Below are positions 9,302 to 17,481 of a stretch of 64,000 bases of DNA, in pieces. Below the pieces are notes generated by a model. That model saw only the letters and a program-made list of their open reading frames with translations, was not told the DNA's origin and did no database searches. Each line of letters starts with the position of its first letter. Position 1 is the first letter of the stretch. Origin of the DNA: Pseudorhodoplanes sp. (GTDB lineage Bacteria > Pseudomonadota > Alphaproteobacteria > Rhizobiales > Xanthobacteraceae); assembly GCA_022843165.1 (NCBI GenBank), contig JALHOD010000001.1, positions 437,678 through 501,677 on the forward strand. The letters run 5' to 3'. Both the position numbers and the translations under genes were made by a program.

Positions 9302-9889
9302 TTATCCGTCTTTGGCCGCTTTTTCCCGAAATTCGGCCAGCCGCTTTCTATAGGCTTCGGCATCGCCGAAATCGTCAAACCCGGCATAGAGCGGATGCGC
9401 GCCGACCACGCGCCGCGCATGCTTGATCGGGCACCAGTATTGCTCGGTGCGGCCGGCAATCTCGCGCACGTAGGCGATCAGGCAATTCACATAGGAGCAA
9501 TAGGCGCAGTTCAGCTTTTCCAGTGCGTTCAGATAGGCGAGATGATGCCGGTCGAACACGAAATAATCGGCCCGCTTCACCTTCGGAATGCCATAGGCAG
9601 GAAAGCACACCATCTGGTAGATGCTGACGCACAGGTCGAGCAGCGCGAACGGCACAATCAGCGCATAGATCACCGGCGCGGTGAGCACCACCAACGGATG
9701 CGCGTTCCACAGATAGGGCGCAAGCGCGGTCTTCAGTTCGCGATGCCGCCGCAGCAATTCCTTCTCGAAGGCTATGCGGCCGTGTTCCAGCCCGATCCGC
9801 AATTCGGCGCGGCGTTTCGCCATCTCGGTGTCCAGTTCGGCTTCCAGATCACGGATCTTGGCGGTGAGTTCGGCGATGACAGTCTCCAT
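9302..9889 (-). CDS. Hypothetical membrane-anchored protein with N-terminal coiled coil and Cys cluster
   Basis: 195 residues, not assigned to a named family. Residues 1-55 are charged and heptad-like (coiled coil). A hydrophobic stretch covers about 62-95 (one long or two short membrane helices). The second half has a C-x2-C-x4-C cluster (NCAYCSYVNC, about 127-136) and a WCPIKH motif about 26 residues later, which might bind metal. A good ribosome binding site (AGGAG) precedes the ATG. It ends near the FNR-type box and a hairpin that separates it from pobA. No function is offered. Confidence 0.75.
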   Translation of the reverse strand: METVIAELTAKIRDLEAELDTEMAKRRAELRIGLEHGRIAFEKELLRRHRELKTALAPYLWNAHPLVVLTAPVIYALIVPFALLDLCVSIYQMVCFPAYGIPKVKRADYFVFDRHHLAYLNALEKLNCAYCSYVNCLIAYVREIAGRTEQYWCPIKHARRVVGAHPLYAGFDDFGDAEAYRKRLAEFREKAAKDG

Positions 9890-10101
9890 GGCAAGCTCCT
9901 ATGGAAGCCCGTAACCCGGATGGGGCCAAGCTCAATCTGGGACACCATCCTGAGGGCCTGATCGGCACATCAATGTAACAGGGCTCAACGTCCGCACGCC
10001 ATCCGACACCTCGCAGGAGGCGGCGGATTTTTCTGCTGCCCGCGCAGGCCCGCCTTGCTAAACTTTCGCCAATGCGGATGGGGACAGTTCATAACGCGAT
10101 A

Positions 10102-10512
10102 ATGCCGAAGACGAGGGCGGCTCTTCTGCTGCCGGCCTTCGCGCTCGCCGCCTGCGCCGCACCGGAGGAGAAGAAGGTCGAGGAAAACCTTTTTCCGAAG
10201 GACTACAAGGCCGATCTTGTCACGCATATGAACAACCAGCCGGAAGATCCGAGCGGCATCCGCGATGCCTTCGTGAGCGAACCGACGCTGGTCACGTCCG
10301 GAACGACGACGCGTTACGTCGCCTGCCTGCGTTACGATCCGAGGGTGAGCGGCAAACATGCCGGCATCCGCGAGTTGGCGGTGTATTTTTACGCCGGCCA
10401 GATCACCCAGCTGGTAAAGGCGACACCCGACCTCTGCGGCAAGGCGGCCTACCAGCCGTTCCCGGAATTGCAGAAACTGTGCCGCGGCATTGCCTGCCAG
10501 CGACGCGGTTGA
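10102..10512 (+). CDS. Putative small lipoprotein
   Basis: About 136 residues from the ATG at 10102; an earlier in-frame ATG (10072) would add ten residues. A lipoprotein signal is visible: basic MPKTR, a hydrophobic core, then LAAC with the lipid-accepting cysteine near residue 17. The rest is soluble with paired cysteines, including CLRYD and CGKA, and CRGIAC near the end. Probably a lipid-anchored envelope protein. No family recognised. Confidence 0.75.
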   Translation: MPKTRAALLLPAFALAACAAPEEKKVEENLFPKDYKADLVTHMNNQPEDPSGIRDAFVSEPTLVTSGTTTRYVACLRYDPRVSGKHAGIRELAVYFYAGQITQLVKATPDLCGKAAYQPFPELQKLCRGIACQRRG

Positions 10513-10534
10513 GGGGGGGGCTCCGGCGGGCATA

Positions 10535-10553
10535 CAAATTTTCTCAGAATTTG
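10535..10553. repeat. Inverted repeat CAAATT-N7-AATTTG
   Basis: Perfect six-base arms around a seven-base centre, 22 bases after the putative lipoprotein gene and a run of eight G. It could be a weak terminator or a protein-binding site. Confidence 0.3.
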
Positions 10554-10603
10554 CAAGGTTGCGCGGTTAAGAAGTGGTTACCGCGAGGTGCATCGCGTCG
10601 AAG

Positions 10604-10626
10604 AACCACAACGATTCGATGTGGTT
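10604..10626. repeat. Inverted repeat AACCACA-N9-TGTGGTT upstream of a membrane protein gene
   Basis: Perfect seven-base arms with a nine-base centre. It lies 50-70 bases before the favoured start of the next gene, a usual place for an operator. Its presence argues that this segment is control region rather than coding sequence. Confidence 0.35.
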
Positions 10627-10677
10627 GCGCTGGGCACTATGTCCGTTACCGACAATTTGAGACATTTTTGCAAAGGG

Positions 10678-11109
10678 ATGGAAATCGCCTCGTGGTATTT
10701 TTACGACATGCGCAAGATCGGACTAGCCGGCGCGCAGAATCTCGCGAGAGGGAGCCGCGAGGATATTAGACGCCGCCGGCCGACAAACTCCCGCTCTGAT
10801 GCCCGCGCCGTCTGGGCGCGCGGCCTGACGCTGTGTGTCGTGTTCGCCTCCATTCTCGGCACCGGCGCATGGTTCGTCACCCGCACCGTTCTCGAACAGC
10901 GCGAGCGACATCAGATCATGGTCGACTTGGCCAAGGCCGAACAAAAGCGTTTTGGCCGCCTGACCTATGCGCTCAAGGACGGCAATTGTCGCCATCGCAG
11001 CTTCGACAACATCTCCGGGCAAATGGTGCGCGAACTGATCCAGCCTTGCGACACGCCGATGAAGGATCCGGTCGCGATGGCGAAGGATTTCAACTGGGGT
11101 AACCGGTAG
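10678..11109 (+). CDS. Hypothetical single-pass membrane protein
   Basis: About 143 residues from the ATG at 10678; a GTG at 10588 and an ATG at 10708 are other in-frame starts, and no ribosome binding site decides between them. A basic stretch (RRRRPTNSR) is followed by one membrane helix (about residues 47-68), then a soluble tail of about 75 residues containing GNCRHRSFDN and a second cysteine in IQPCDTP. This predicts an N-in, C-out topology with a possible disulfide. No family recognised. It is convergent with the protease-like gene. Confidence 0.65.
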   Translation: MEIASWYFYDMRKIGLAGAQNLARGSREDIRRRRPTNSRSDARAVWARGLTLCVVFASILGTGAWFVTRTVLEQRERHQIMVDLAKAEQKRFGRLTYALKDGNCRHRSFDNISGQMVRELIQPCDTPMKDPVAMAKDFNWGNR

Positions 11110-11133
11110 TCTGCGCGCTCCGGACTGCGAAAC

Positions 11134-12180
11134 TTACAGCGTGGACTTCAGCCTCAGGTGATCGAGCCGGTTCATCGACTTGATGTCGAGATGCTGCTTG
11201 CCGCCGTCGCGTTCGATATCGATCGGCACCTCGACCCCGGCCTGACCACGCGACCAGATTTTCCGGTACATATCGGCGAGAGTCGTCGGCGTATCGCCGC
11301 CCACGCTGACAATGACATCGCCGCGCTTGAGCCCGGCTTTTTCCGCGGGCGAACCGGGCGTGACGCGGCTGACGACCAGGCGCCCATGCGCGTCCTCGGT
11401 GTTGAGACCGAGCCAAGGCTTGGGGGGGTTGCCGGCGCGGCCGTCGGCGATCAGGTCGGCAAGAATCGGCGACAGCAGATCGATCGGCACATACATATTT
11501 CCGGCGACGCCCGACCCCTTGCCGGCAACATCGCCGACGATCAGCGAGCCCACTCCCACCAGCTTCCCTTCGCGGTTGATCAACGCGGCACCGCTCCAGT
11601 GCGAATGCGCGGGAGCGGTGAAGATGGCGCCGTCGATTAGATATTCCCAGGAGCCGGCGAATTCGCGCCGCGCAGCGATATAAGCCGGGACGGTGCCGTC
11701 GCGTCCGCCATAGCTCGAGGCCAAAACCGCCTCGCCGACCTTCAGGTCGGCGGCCTTGCCGAAGGCCATGGCGCGAACCTTCAGCGGCGCGATCGCCTGC
11801 AGCAGGCCGAAGCCGGTGTCGTGATCGTAGCCCACGATATTTGCGGGCACCGCGCGGCCATCATTGGTAATGATCTCGGCGGCATGCGCCTCCACCATCA
11901 GGTAGCCGATGGTGAGAACCAGTCCGTTGGAATCGATGACAATGCCGGAGCCCTGGCGTTCGTGACCGAGATTTTGCGCGGTCCGGGCGTCCGGATCGAC
12001 AAAGACCTTGATCCGCACCACCGGCTGGATCATGTCGTCGATCGTCAATTTTTGCGGAACAGCTTCCTGCGACGGAGCAGATTTTTCCTGCGCGGGCGCT
12101 TGCGCGGGCGCGCCGAGCAACGCCACGGCGGCGACCAGACTTGTCAGGGCATTCCATGCGATGCGGCGAGTGTCCGGCAT
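11134..12180 (-). CDS. Trypsin-like/PDZ protein of HtrA (S1C) type with degenerate catalytic triad
   Basis: About 348 residues from the ATG at 12180; the frame is open to 12216. A signal peptide (MPDTRRIAW...PAQAPAQ) predicts export. The trypsin fold is recognisable by QGSGIVIDSNGLVLT (77-90) and HWSGAALINREGKLVGVG (194-211), and a PDZ domain follows (about 235-335, GSPAEKAGLKRGDVIVSVGG). By my alignment the catalytic His position is Tyr93 and the catalytic Asp position is Gly123, while Ser196 is kept. It is therefore probably not an active HtrA protease but a peptide-binding or chaperone-like protein. No partner gene is evident. Confidence 0.88.
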   Translation of the reverse strand: MPDTRRIAWNALTSLVAAVALLGAPAQAPAQEKSAPSQEAVPQKLTIDDMIQPVVRIKVFVDPDARTAQNLGHERQGSGIVIDSNGLVLTIGYLMVEAHAAEIITNDGRAVPANIVGYDHDTGFGLLQAIAPLKVRAMAFGKAADLKVGEAVLASSYGGRDGTVPAYIAARREFAGSWEYLIDGAIFTAPAHSHWSGAALINREGKLVGVGSLIVGDVAGKGSGVAGNMYVPIDLLSPILADLIADGRAGNPPKPWLGLNTEDAHGRLVVSRVTPGSPAEKAGLKRGDVIVSVGGDTPTTLADMYRKIWSRGQAGVEVPIDIERDGGKQHLDIKSMNRLDHLRLKSTL

Positions 12181-12266
12181 TAGAAAGGTCTCCGGCCGAG
12201 GGATCAAACGACTCACTTACAAGTCCTATTATGCAAATATGATGCCCGGGACGCCATGCAACGGTT

Positions 12267-13178
12267 TCATGAAAGCGTCGGCCCGCCAAGCGCCGCCCAG
12301 AAATCCTCGGCCTTCCGGTTCTGCCGCGCCCGCGGGCGGAACAGGCGGATTTCGATCGGGATGTCCCAGCTCGGATCGCCGGCGCGCATCAGTCTACCTC
12401 CATGCGCGAGATCGTCTTTCACCAGGCTCAGCGGCGACCAGGCGATGCCGCGGCCATCCGCAGCAAGCGTTTTCAGCACGATGCCGAGATGCGAGGTGAA
12501 AACCGGCGTGAGCCAGCAGGGTTGTCCCTCCTGTGCGCGCGCCGCCGCGATGATGCGGCCAATGCCGGATTTTCCGTCATAGGCAAGATGCGGCACCGGC
12601 GCACCGGCTCGGCCGGGCAGCACATGCAACGGGGTACCGTTTTCGCCGCGCCCGGCAATCGGCACCAGCATGTCCTCACCGAGCGGCAGCGACACGAAAT
12701 CCTGCGTCGCGAAGCGGTTGGACGCCGCGGGATGATGATGGCAGATGAGAAACTGCGCCTGCCCTTCCAGCATGATGCGTTCGCAGGCCATCATGTTGTC
12801 CGCGACCAGCTCGACTTGCCCCAGCTGTATCTTCTCCTCCAGCTTGCGCATCCAGGCCGGAAAGAATGTCAGCGACAAGGCGTGAGTAGCGGCGAAACGC
12901 AACGCGGAACCCGCCGCCTGGCTTGCGTCGAGCGCCTGCTGGCGGCCCTGATAAAGCCGGCGCAGGATGTCCGGCGCAATGGCGCGGAACTCTTCCCCCG
13001 CCGGCGTCAAGCTGATGCGATGGGTTCCGCGGTCGAATAGCGGCGTCCCAACCCATTCCTCAAGCGCGCGCACCCGGCGGCTGAAGGCCGGCTGGGTCAT
13101 GTTGCGCCGCTCCGCCGCCCGGGAAAAATTCAGGCATTCGATCAGAGCGGTGAAATCTTCAAGCCAGGACAGTTCCAT
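12267..13178 (-). CDS. LysR family transcriptional regulator
   Basis: 303 residues, normal LysR length. The N-terminal winged helix is clear (FTALIECLNFSRAAERRNMT, then QPAFSRRVRALEEWVG), followed by a substrate-binding co-inducer domain. It is divergent from a tartrate-dehydrogenase-like gene across 143 bases, the classic arrangement for a LysR activator and its target. It likely senses tartrate, malate or a related hydroxy acid and controls the 13322-16579 genes (inference from layout). Confidence 0.93.
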   Translation of the reverse strand: MELSWLEDFTALIECLNFSRAAERRNMTQPAFSRRVRALEEWVGTPLFDRGTHRISLTPAGEEFRAIAPDILRRLYQGRQQALDASQAAGSALRFAATHALSLTFFPAWMRKLEEKIQLGQVELVADNMMACERIMLEGQAQFLICHHHPAASNRFATQDFVSLPLGEDMLVPIAGRGENGTPLHVLPGRAGAPVPHLAYDGKSGIGRIIAAARAQEGQPCWLTPVFTSHLGIVLKTLAADGRGIAWSPLSLVKDDLAHGGRLMRAGDPSWDIPIEIRLFRPRARQNRKAEDFWAALGGPTLS

Positions 13179-13194
13179 CTTTTCGCCGTCGATA

Positions 13195-13232
13195 CATCAT
13201 CCGTCACTATAACCCGCCCGCATACAATGATG
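13195..13232. promoter_or_regulatory. Candidate operator in the LysR/tartrate-dehydrogenase intergenic region
   Basis: CATCAT (13195-13200) and ATGATG (13227-13232) form inverted arms 26 bases apart, between the divergent genes. LysR proteins often protect about 50-60 bases in such a region. The arms are short, so this is weak. Confidence 0.25.
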
Positions 13233-13321
13233 CAGAGACAGCATTCGCCCATGCGGTCCGGCGGACGATACCCTGCCTGTATCCGGGCTCTGCCCGGACC
13301 GCCGCAAGAACAGGGATCACC

Positions 13322-14413
13322 ATGCCGAATTATCGCATTGCCGTCATTCCCGGCGACGGCATAGGAAACGAGGTCGTCCCCGAGGGCATCCGGGTGCTGG
13401 ACGCCGCGGGACGCCGTTTCGGGATCACCTTCACCTGGGACCATTTCGACTGGAGCTGCGAGCATTACGCCAGACACGGCCGCATGATGCCGGAGGGCGG
13501 GCTCGACAAGATCAGGACGCATGACGCGATCTTCCTTGGCGCGGTCGGCTTCCCGAGCGTGCCCGACCATGTCTCGCTTTGGGGACTTCTGATTCCGATC
13601 CGCCGCGACTTTCACCAATATGTGAATCTGCGTCCTGTCCGTGTGCTGCGCGGCATGACCTCACCGCTCGCCGGCCGGGGGCCGGATGATATCGATTTTT
13701 ATGTCGTGCGCGAGAACGTGGAAGGCGAGTATTCCGAGATTGGGGGACGCATGTTCCGTGGCACCGAGCACGAAGCCGCGGTGCAGGAATCGATTTTCAC
13801 CCGTCGCGGCACCGACCGCGTGATGCGCTATGCCTTCGAGCTCGCGCGCACACGCACCAAAAAACATGTGACCTCGGCCACCAAATCCAATGGCATCGTT
13901 CACACCATGCCGTTCTGGGATGAGCGTTTCGCCGCGATGAAGACGAACTATCCGGACATCCGCGCCGACCAGTTCCATATCGACATCCTGGCCGCGCATT
14001 TTGTGCAACATCCGGACTGGTTCGATGTCGTGGTCGGTTCCAATCTGTTCGGCGACATTCTCTCCGATCTCGGTCCGGCGGTGGCCGGTTCAATCGGCAT
14101 CGCGCCGGCGGCCAATATCAGTCCTGAGCGCCAATTCCCGTCCATGTTCGAGCCGGTGCATGGTTCGGCGCCCGACATCGCCGGCATGGGCATCGCCAAT
14201 CCGATCGGTCAAATCTGGTCGGGCGCGATGATGCTGGATCATCTCGGGCACAAGGACGCGGCCGACGCGGTGATCGAAGCGATCGAGACAGCCCTGTCCG
14301 ATCCGCGCGCGCGCACGCGCGATCTCGGCGGCACGGCGACGACAGAGCAATGCGGCACCTTCGTTGCGACGGCGGTGGTCGGAGACGTCAGTCAGAACAA
14401 GAAAGCTTCGTAG
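13322..14413 (+). CDS. Tartrate dehydrogenase family protein (isocitrate/isopropylmalate dehydrogenase superfamily)
   Basis: 363-residue NAD-dependent beta-decarboxylating-type dehydrogenase. It begins YRIAVIPGDGIGNEV and has the substrate-binding and metal features of the superfamily: RENVEGEYSEIGG (about 136-148), TSATKSN with the catalytic-type lysine, DILSDL for the metal, and FEPVHGSAPDIAGMGIANP near the NAD site. The sequence is closest to TtuC-type tartrate/D-malate dehydrogenases. It is divergent from the LysR gene and followed 24 bases later by a TctC binding protein. A paralogue lies at 15503. Confidence 0.9.
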   Translation: MPNYRIAVIPGDGIGNEVVPEGIRVLDAAGRRFGITFTWDHFDWSCEHYARHGRMMPEGGLDKIRTHDAIFLGAVGFPSVPDHVSLWGLLIPIRRDFHQYVNLRPVRVLRGMTSPLAGRGPDDIDFYVVRENVEGEYSEIGGRMFRGTEHEAAVQESIFTRRGTDRVMRYAFELARTRTKKHVTSATKSNGIVHTMPFWDERFAAMKTNYPDIRADQFHIDILAAHFVQHPDWFDVVVGSNLFGDILSDLGPAVAGSIGIAPAANISPERQFPSMFEPVHGSAPDIAGMGIANPIGQIWSGAMMLDHLGHKDAADAVIEAIETALSDPRARTRDLGGTATTEQCGTFVATAVVGDVSQNKKAS

Positions 14414-14437
14414 GGACAAAATAACCAGGAGGATGCA

Positions 14438-15430
14438 ATGAAGCGCTTTGCAGTATCGACGCTCGTGGGCATGCTGATCGCAGCGGTTACCGGGCTTGTG
14501 ACTATGCCCGCGGCCCAGGCGCAATATCCGGAGCGGCCGGTTACCATCATCGTGCCGTTCGCAGCCGGCGGTCCGACCGACATCATCTCGCGCATCGTGG
14601 GCGATCCGCTGAGCCGCATCCTCAAGCAGCAGGTGCTGGTCGAAAACGTGACCGGCGCCGGCGGTACGGTCGGTGTGACGCGCGCAAAGAACGCCGCACC
14701 AGACGGCTACACCCTGCTGATGGGCAATCTCGGCACGCAGGCGGCGAGCGTCGGCCTCTATCCGAAGCTAGCCTATGACCCGCGTACCGATTTCGAGCCG
14801 ATCATCAATACTGCCGGCACGCCGATGCTGGTGGTCGCGAAGAAGGATCTGCCGGTCAAGGACTTCAAGGAGTTCATCGCTTATGTGAAGGCCAACGCAG
14901 CCAAGCTGAATTACGGCACCGGCGGCGTGGGCGCGACCTCGCACCTGACCTGCCTTTATCTCGACTATCTGCTGGACGCGAAGCCGACGCATGTACCCTT
15001 CCGCGGCTCGGGTCCGGCGCTCAACGCACTGCTGAGTGGTTCGGTGGACTATGTGTGCGACCAGACGGTCGGCGTAGTGCCGACGATCCAAGCCGGGCAA
15101 GCCAACGGTCTTGTCGTGGCGACCCCCAATCGCCTGTCGGTGGTTCCGAATGTCCCGACCTCGAAGGAGCAGGGATTGCCGGAATTCCAGGCGGTCGGCT
15201 GGAACGCGCTCTTTGCTCCGAAGGGCACGCCGAAGGACGTCGTCGACAAGCTCAATGCGGCTGTCCGCGCGGCTCTGAAGGAAGAAGGCACCCGCAAGCG
15301 TCTGCTCGAACTCGGCGCGGAAATCCCGGCCGACGCCGACCTCACGCCCGCCGCGCTGGCCGAGCATGTCCGCAAGGAGATCGACAAATGGGTGCCGGTG
15401 ATCAAAAAGGCTGGCGTGACGGTCCAGTAA
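14438..15430 (+). CDS. TctC/Bug family periplasmic binding protein (solo)
   Basis: 330 residues with a signal peptide (MKRFAVSTLVGMLIAAV...AQAQ) and the Bug-family start YPERPVTIIVPFAAGGPTDIISR, then ENVTGAGGTVG and APDGYTLLMGN. These extracytoplasmic receptors serve tripartite tricarboxylate transporters. No TctA or TctB gene is adjacent, so it may share the TctAB membrane pair at 22095-24057 or act as a sensor. It sits between two tartrate-dehydrogenase-like genes, which suggests a hydroxy-dicarboxylate ligand (inference). A good ribosome binding site (CCAGGAGG) precedes it. Confidence 0.93.
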   Translation: MKRFAVSTLVGMLIAAVTGLVTMPAAQAQYPERPVTIIVPFAAGGPTDIISRIVGDPLSRILKQQVLVENVTGAGGTVGVTRAKNAAPDGYTLLMGNLGTQAASVGLYPKLAYDPRTDFEPIINTAGTPMLVVAKKDLPVKDFKEFIAYVKANAAKLNYGTGGVGATSHLTCLYLDYLLDAKPTHVPFRGSGPALNALLSGSVDYVCDQTVGVVPTIQAGQANGLVVATPNRLSVVPNVPTSKEQGLPEFQAVGWNALFAPKGTPKDVVDKLNAAVRAALKEEGTRKRLLELGAEIPADADLTPAALAEHVRKEIDKWVPVIKKAGVTVQ

Positions 15431-15449
15431 ACTTGTAGCCATCGGCTAT

Positions 15450-15478
15450 CGTCATGCGCGGACATTCCGCGCATGACG
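15450..15478. terminator. Perfect 12-bp hairpin between tctC-like gene and second dehydrogenase gene
   Basis: Arms CGTCATGCGCGG and CCGCGCATGACG surround the loop ACATT. There is no T-run, so it is more likely an intercistronic RNA-stabilising or Rho-related structure that raises binding-protein expression relative to the gene after it. Confidence 0.5.
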
Positions 15479-15502
15479 ACATGACTGACGAAGGAAAGTA
15501 GA

Positions 15503-16579
15503 ATGCGCATCCACAAGATCGCGGCCATTCCTGGCGATGGAATCGGTCCGGAAGTCATCGCTGCCGGCCTTGAAGCGCTAGAAACCTGCGCGCAGCGCGA
15601 TGGTGGCTTTGCGCTAAAGATCGAACACTTCGACTGGGGCTCCGACTATTACAAGAGGTACGGCGTGATGATGCCGGACGGCGGAACCGATAAATTGCGG
15701 CCGTTCGATGCGATCTATTTCGGCGCCGTGGGCGCGCCCGACATTCCCGATCACATTACATTGTGGGGGCTGCGGCTGGCGATCTGCCAGCCGCTCGACC
15801 AATATGCCAATGTGCGCCCGACGCGCATTCTGCCCGGCATCACCAGCCCGCTGCGGCATGTGACCGGTCCGGAACTCGACTGGGTGATCGTGCGCGAGAA
15901 TTCGGAAGGCGAATATGCTGGCGTCGGCGGTCGCGTCCACAAGGGACTGCCGGAAGAGGTCGCCACCGACGTTGCGATTTTCACGCGGTCAGGCGTTACA
16001 CGCATCATCCGCTTCGCCTTTGAACTGGCGCGCTCACGTCCGCGCAAGCTGCTGACGGTGGTGACCAAGTCAAATGCCCAGCGGCATGGCATGGTCATGT
16101 GGGACGACATGGCGGCCGAGGTCGCCAGGGAGTTTCCGGACGTAACTTGGGACAAGATGCTGGTCGATTCCATGACCATGCGCATGACGCTACGACCGGA
16201 AACGCTGGACACCATCGTCGCCACCAACCTGCATGCCGATATTCTGTCGGACCTCGCCGCCGCACTGGCCGGCTCGCTCGGCATCGCGCCGACGGCCAAT
16301 CTCAACCCAGAACGCAAGACGCCCTCGATGTTCGAGCCGATCCACGGTTCGGCCTTCGACATCACCGGCAAGGGCATTGCCAATCCGGTCGGCGCGTTCT
16401 GGACCGGCGTGATGATGCTTGAGCATCTCGGCGAAAAAGCCGCTGCCGCCCGGCTGATGAAGGCGGTGGAACGCGTCACCGCCGACCCGGCGCTGCACAC
16501 ACCCGATCTCGGCGGCAAAGCGACAACCCGTCAGGTCACCGACGCGGTGAAGCGCGCGCTGGAGGGGGACAACAGTTAG
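15503..16579 (+). CDS. Tartrate dehydrogenase family protein, second copy
   Basis: 358 residues, same superfamily as the 13322 gene but clearly diverged. It starts HKIAAIPGDGIGPEVIAAG and carries RENSEGEYAGVGGRVHKG, TVVTKSNAQRHGM, ADILSDLAAALAG and FEPIHGSAFDITGKGIANP. The first copy differs in the substrate region (RENVEGEYSEIGGRMFRG), so the two may prefer different 2-hydroxy acids such as tartrate and D-malate. A ribosome binding site (GAAGGAAAG) precedes the ATG. It ends the operon started at 13322. Confidence 0.9.
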   Translation: MRIHKIAAIPGDGIGPEVIAAGLEALETCAQRDGGFALKIEHFDWGSDYYKRYGVMMPDGGTDKLRPFDAIYFGAVGAPDIPDHITLWGLRLAICQPLDQYANVRPTRILPGITSPLRHVTGPELDWVIVRENSEGEYAGVGGRVHKGLPEEVATDVAIFTRSGVTRIIRFAFELARSRPRKLLTVVTKSNAQRHGMVMWDDMAAEVAREFPDVTWDKMLVDSMTMRMTLRPETLDTIVATNLHADILSDLAAALAGSLGIAPTANLNPERKTPSMFEPIHGSAFDITGKGIANPVGAFWTGVMMLEHLGEKAAAARLMKAVERVTADPALHTPDLGGKATTRQVTDAVKRALEGDNS

Positions 16580-16603
16580 CTCGCGTCCTCACACCCCCGC
16601 GTT

Positions 16604-16942
16604 TCAGCTCCCCAGCCGCACCTTATAGAATGTGCGGGTGCCGCGGCTGCGCAGCGCCGTGGCGATAATACTCGGATCGCACTCGGCCAGACCCGCATTG
16701 AAGCGATCCATCAGTCGCGCATTGACCGTCAGCACGCGCTCCCGCCAGAAGCTCACGGCGAGTTGCACGCCCCGGGCGCTGGCAGCGACGGCCTTCACAC
16801 GCTGCTCCAATTGCTCGAGGAACGGATTGGGCGCGCGCCGGACACGAGCAAAGCGAACCAAAAATGAAACAGGGTGCGGCGCATATGAAACTGACCGCCG
16901 CAATCCGACGGAAATTTGTCGCCGAAGGCCGGCGTTAACCAA
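16604..16942 (-). CDS. Hypothetical protein
   Basis: About 112 residues if the TTG at 16942 is used; no ATG lies in the first part, so the start is uncertain. The last 70 codons have the strong G/C third-position bias of neighbouring real genes on this strand, which supports coding. The protein has an amphipathic stretch (FLEQLEQRVKAVAASARGVQ) and ends GTRTFYKVRLGS. No family recognised. It is convergent with the second dehydrogenase gene. Confidence 0.45.
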   Translation of the reverse strand: MVNAGLRRQISVGLRRSVSYAPHPVSFLVRFARVRRAPNPFLEQLEQRVKAVAASARGVQLAVSFWRERVLTVNARLMDRFNAGLAECDPSIIATALRSRGTRTFYKVRLGS

Positions 16943-16989
16943 ATGGAAGCCATACTGATTCGTTCGACGGAGACGGCTGGAGACGGCTC

Positions 16990-17343
16990 ATGACACCAAT
17001 GCCTCGCGCCTTTACGACTGTTCTGCTCGCGTCCGCTGCGCTTTGCACGACGCCGGCAAAGGCGGATCCGATCACCGGTTGGATCATTGCCGGGGCCGTT
17101 GCGAACACAGTGATCAAGGCACCGTTCTATTCGCAACCCTACGATATGTACGGCCCCCGCTACGGCTATCCGATCTATGGCTATCCCGGCTGGCTGCGGC
17201 CCGGTTACCGCTACGCGGCCTATGAGGGTCCCGGCGAATGGCCGCGGGTCGATCCGGACGCGCCGCCCGTCCGCCCGACCACCTGCTACTGGACCAACCG
17301 GGCCGATCCGCATGGTCCGCGCCGCGTGCGCATCTGCTACTGA
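16990..17343 (+). CDS. Secreted Tyr/Gly/Pro-rich small protein, copy 1
   Basis: 117 residues with a signal peptide (hydrophobic FTTVLLASAALC, cleavage near AKAD). A short hydrophobic stretch (GWIIAGAVANTVIK) follows, then a region rich in Tyr, Gly and Pro (GYPIYGYPGW). The end CYWTN...PRRVRICY pairs two cysteines. The same C-terminal pattern occurs in the gene at 17482, so the two are tandem paralogues. Predicted exported or envelope-associated; function unknown. Confidence 0.8.
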   Translation: MTPMPRAFTTVLLASAALCTTPAKADPITGWIIAGAVANTVIKAPFYSQPYDMYGPRYGYPIYGYPGWLRPGYRYAAYEGPGEWPRVDPDAPPVRPTTCYWTNRADPHGPRRVRICY

Positions 17344-17481
17344 GGCGTTCTGGTAAAACCCGCGCAACCGAAACCGTTCAAATGAACGCTTCCTCGTAAT
17401 CAAATCGAGGCGGCGGGAGAACCGTTTCGTCAACGAGACCGTCGCATTCTCCGGCATCGACCACAGAACCGGAGATGCGCC

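Noticed and set aside
16632-16958. 108-codon open frame opposite the weak hypothetical gene at 16604-16942
   Set aside because: Codon third-position bias favours the minus strand in this segment; this frame is Arg/Ser-rich and shadow-like.
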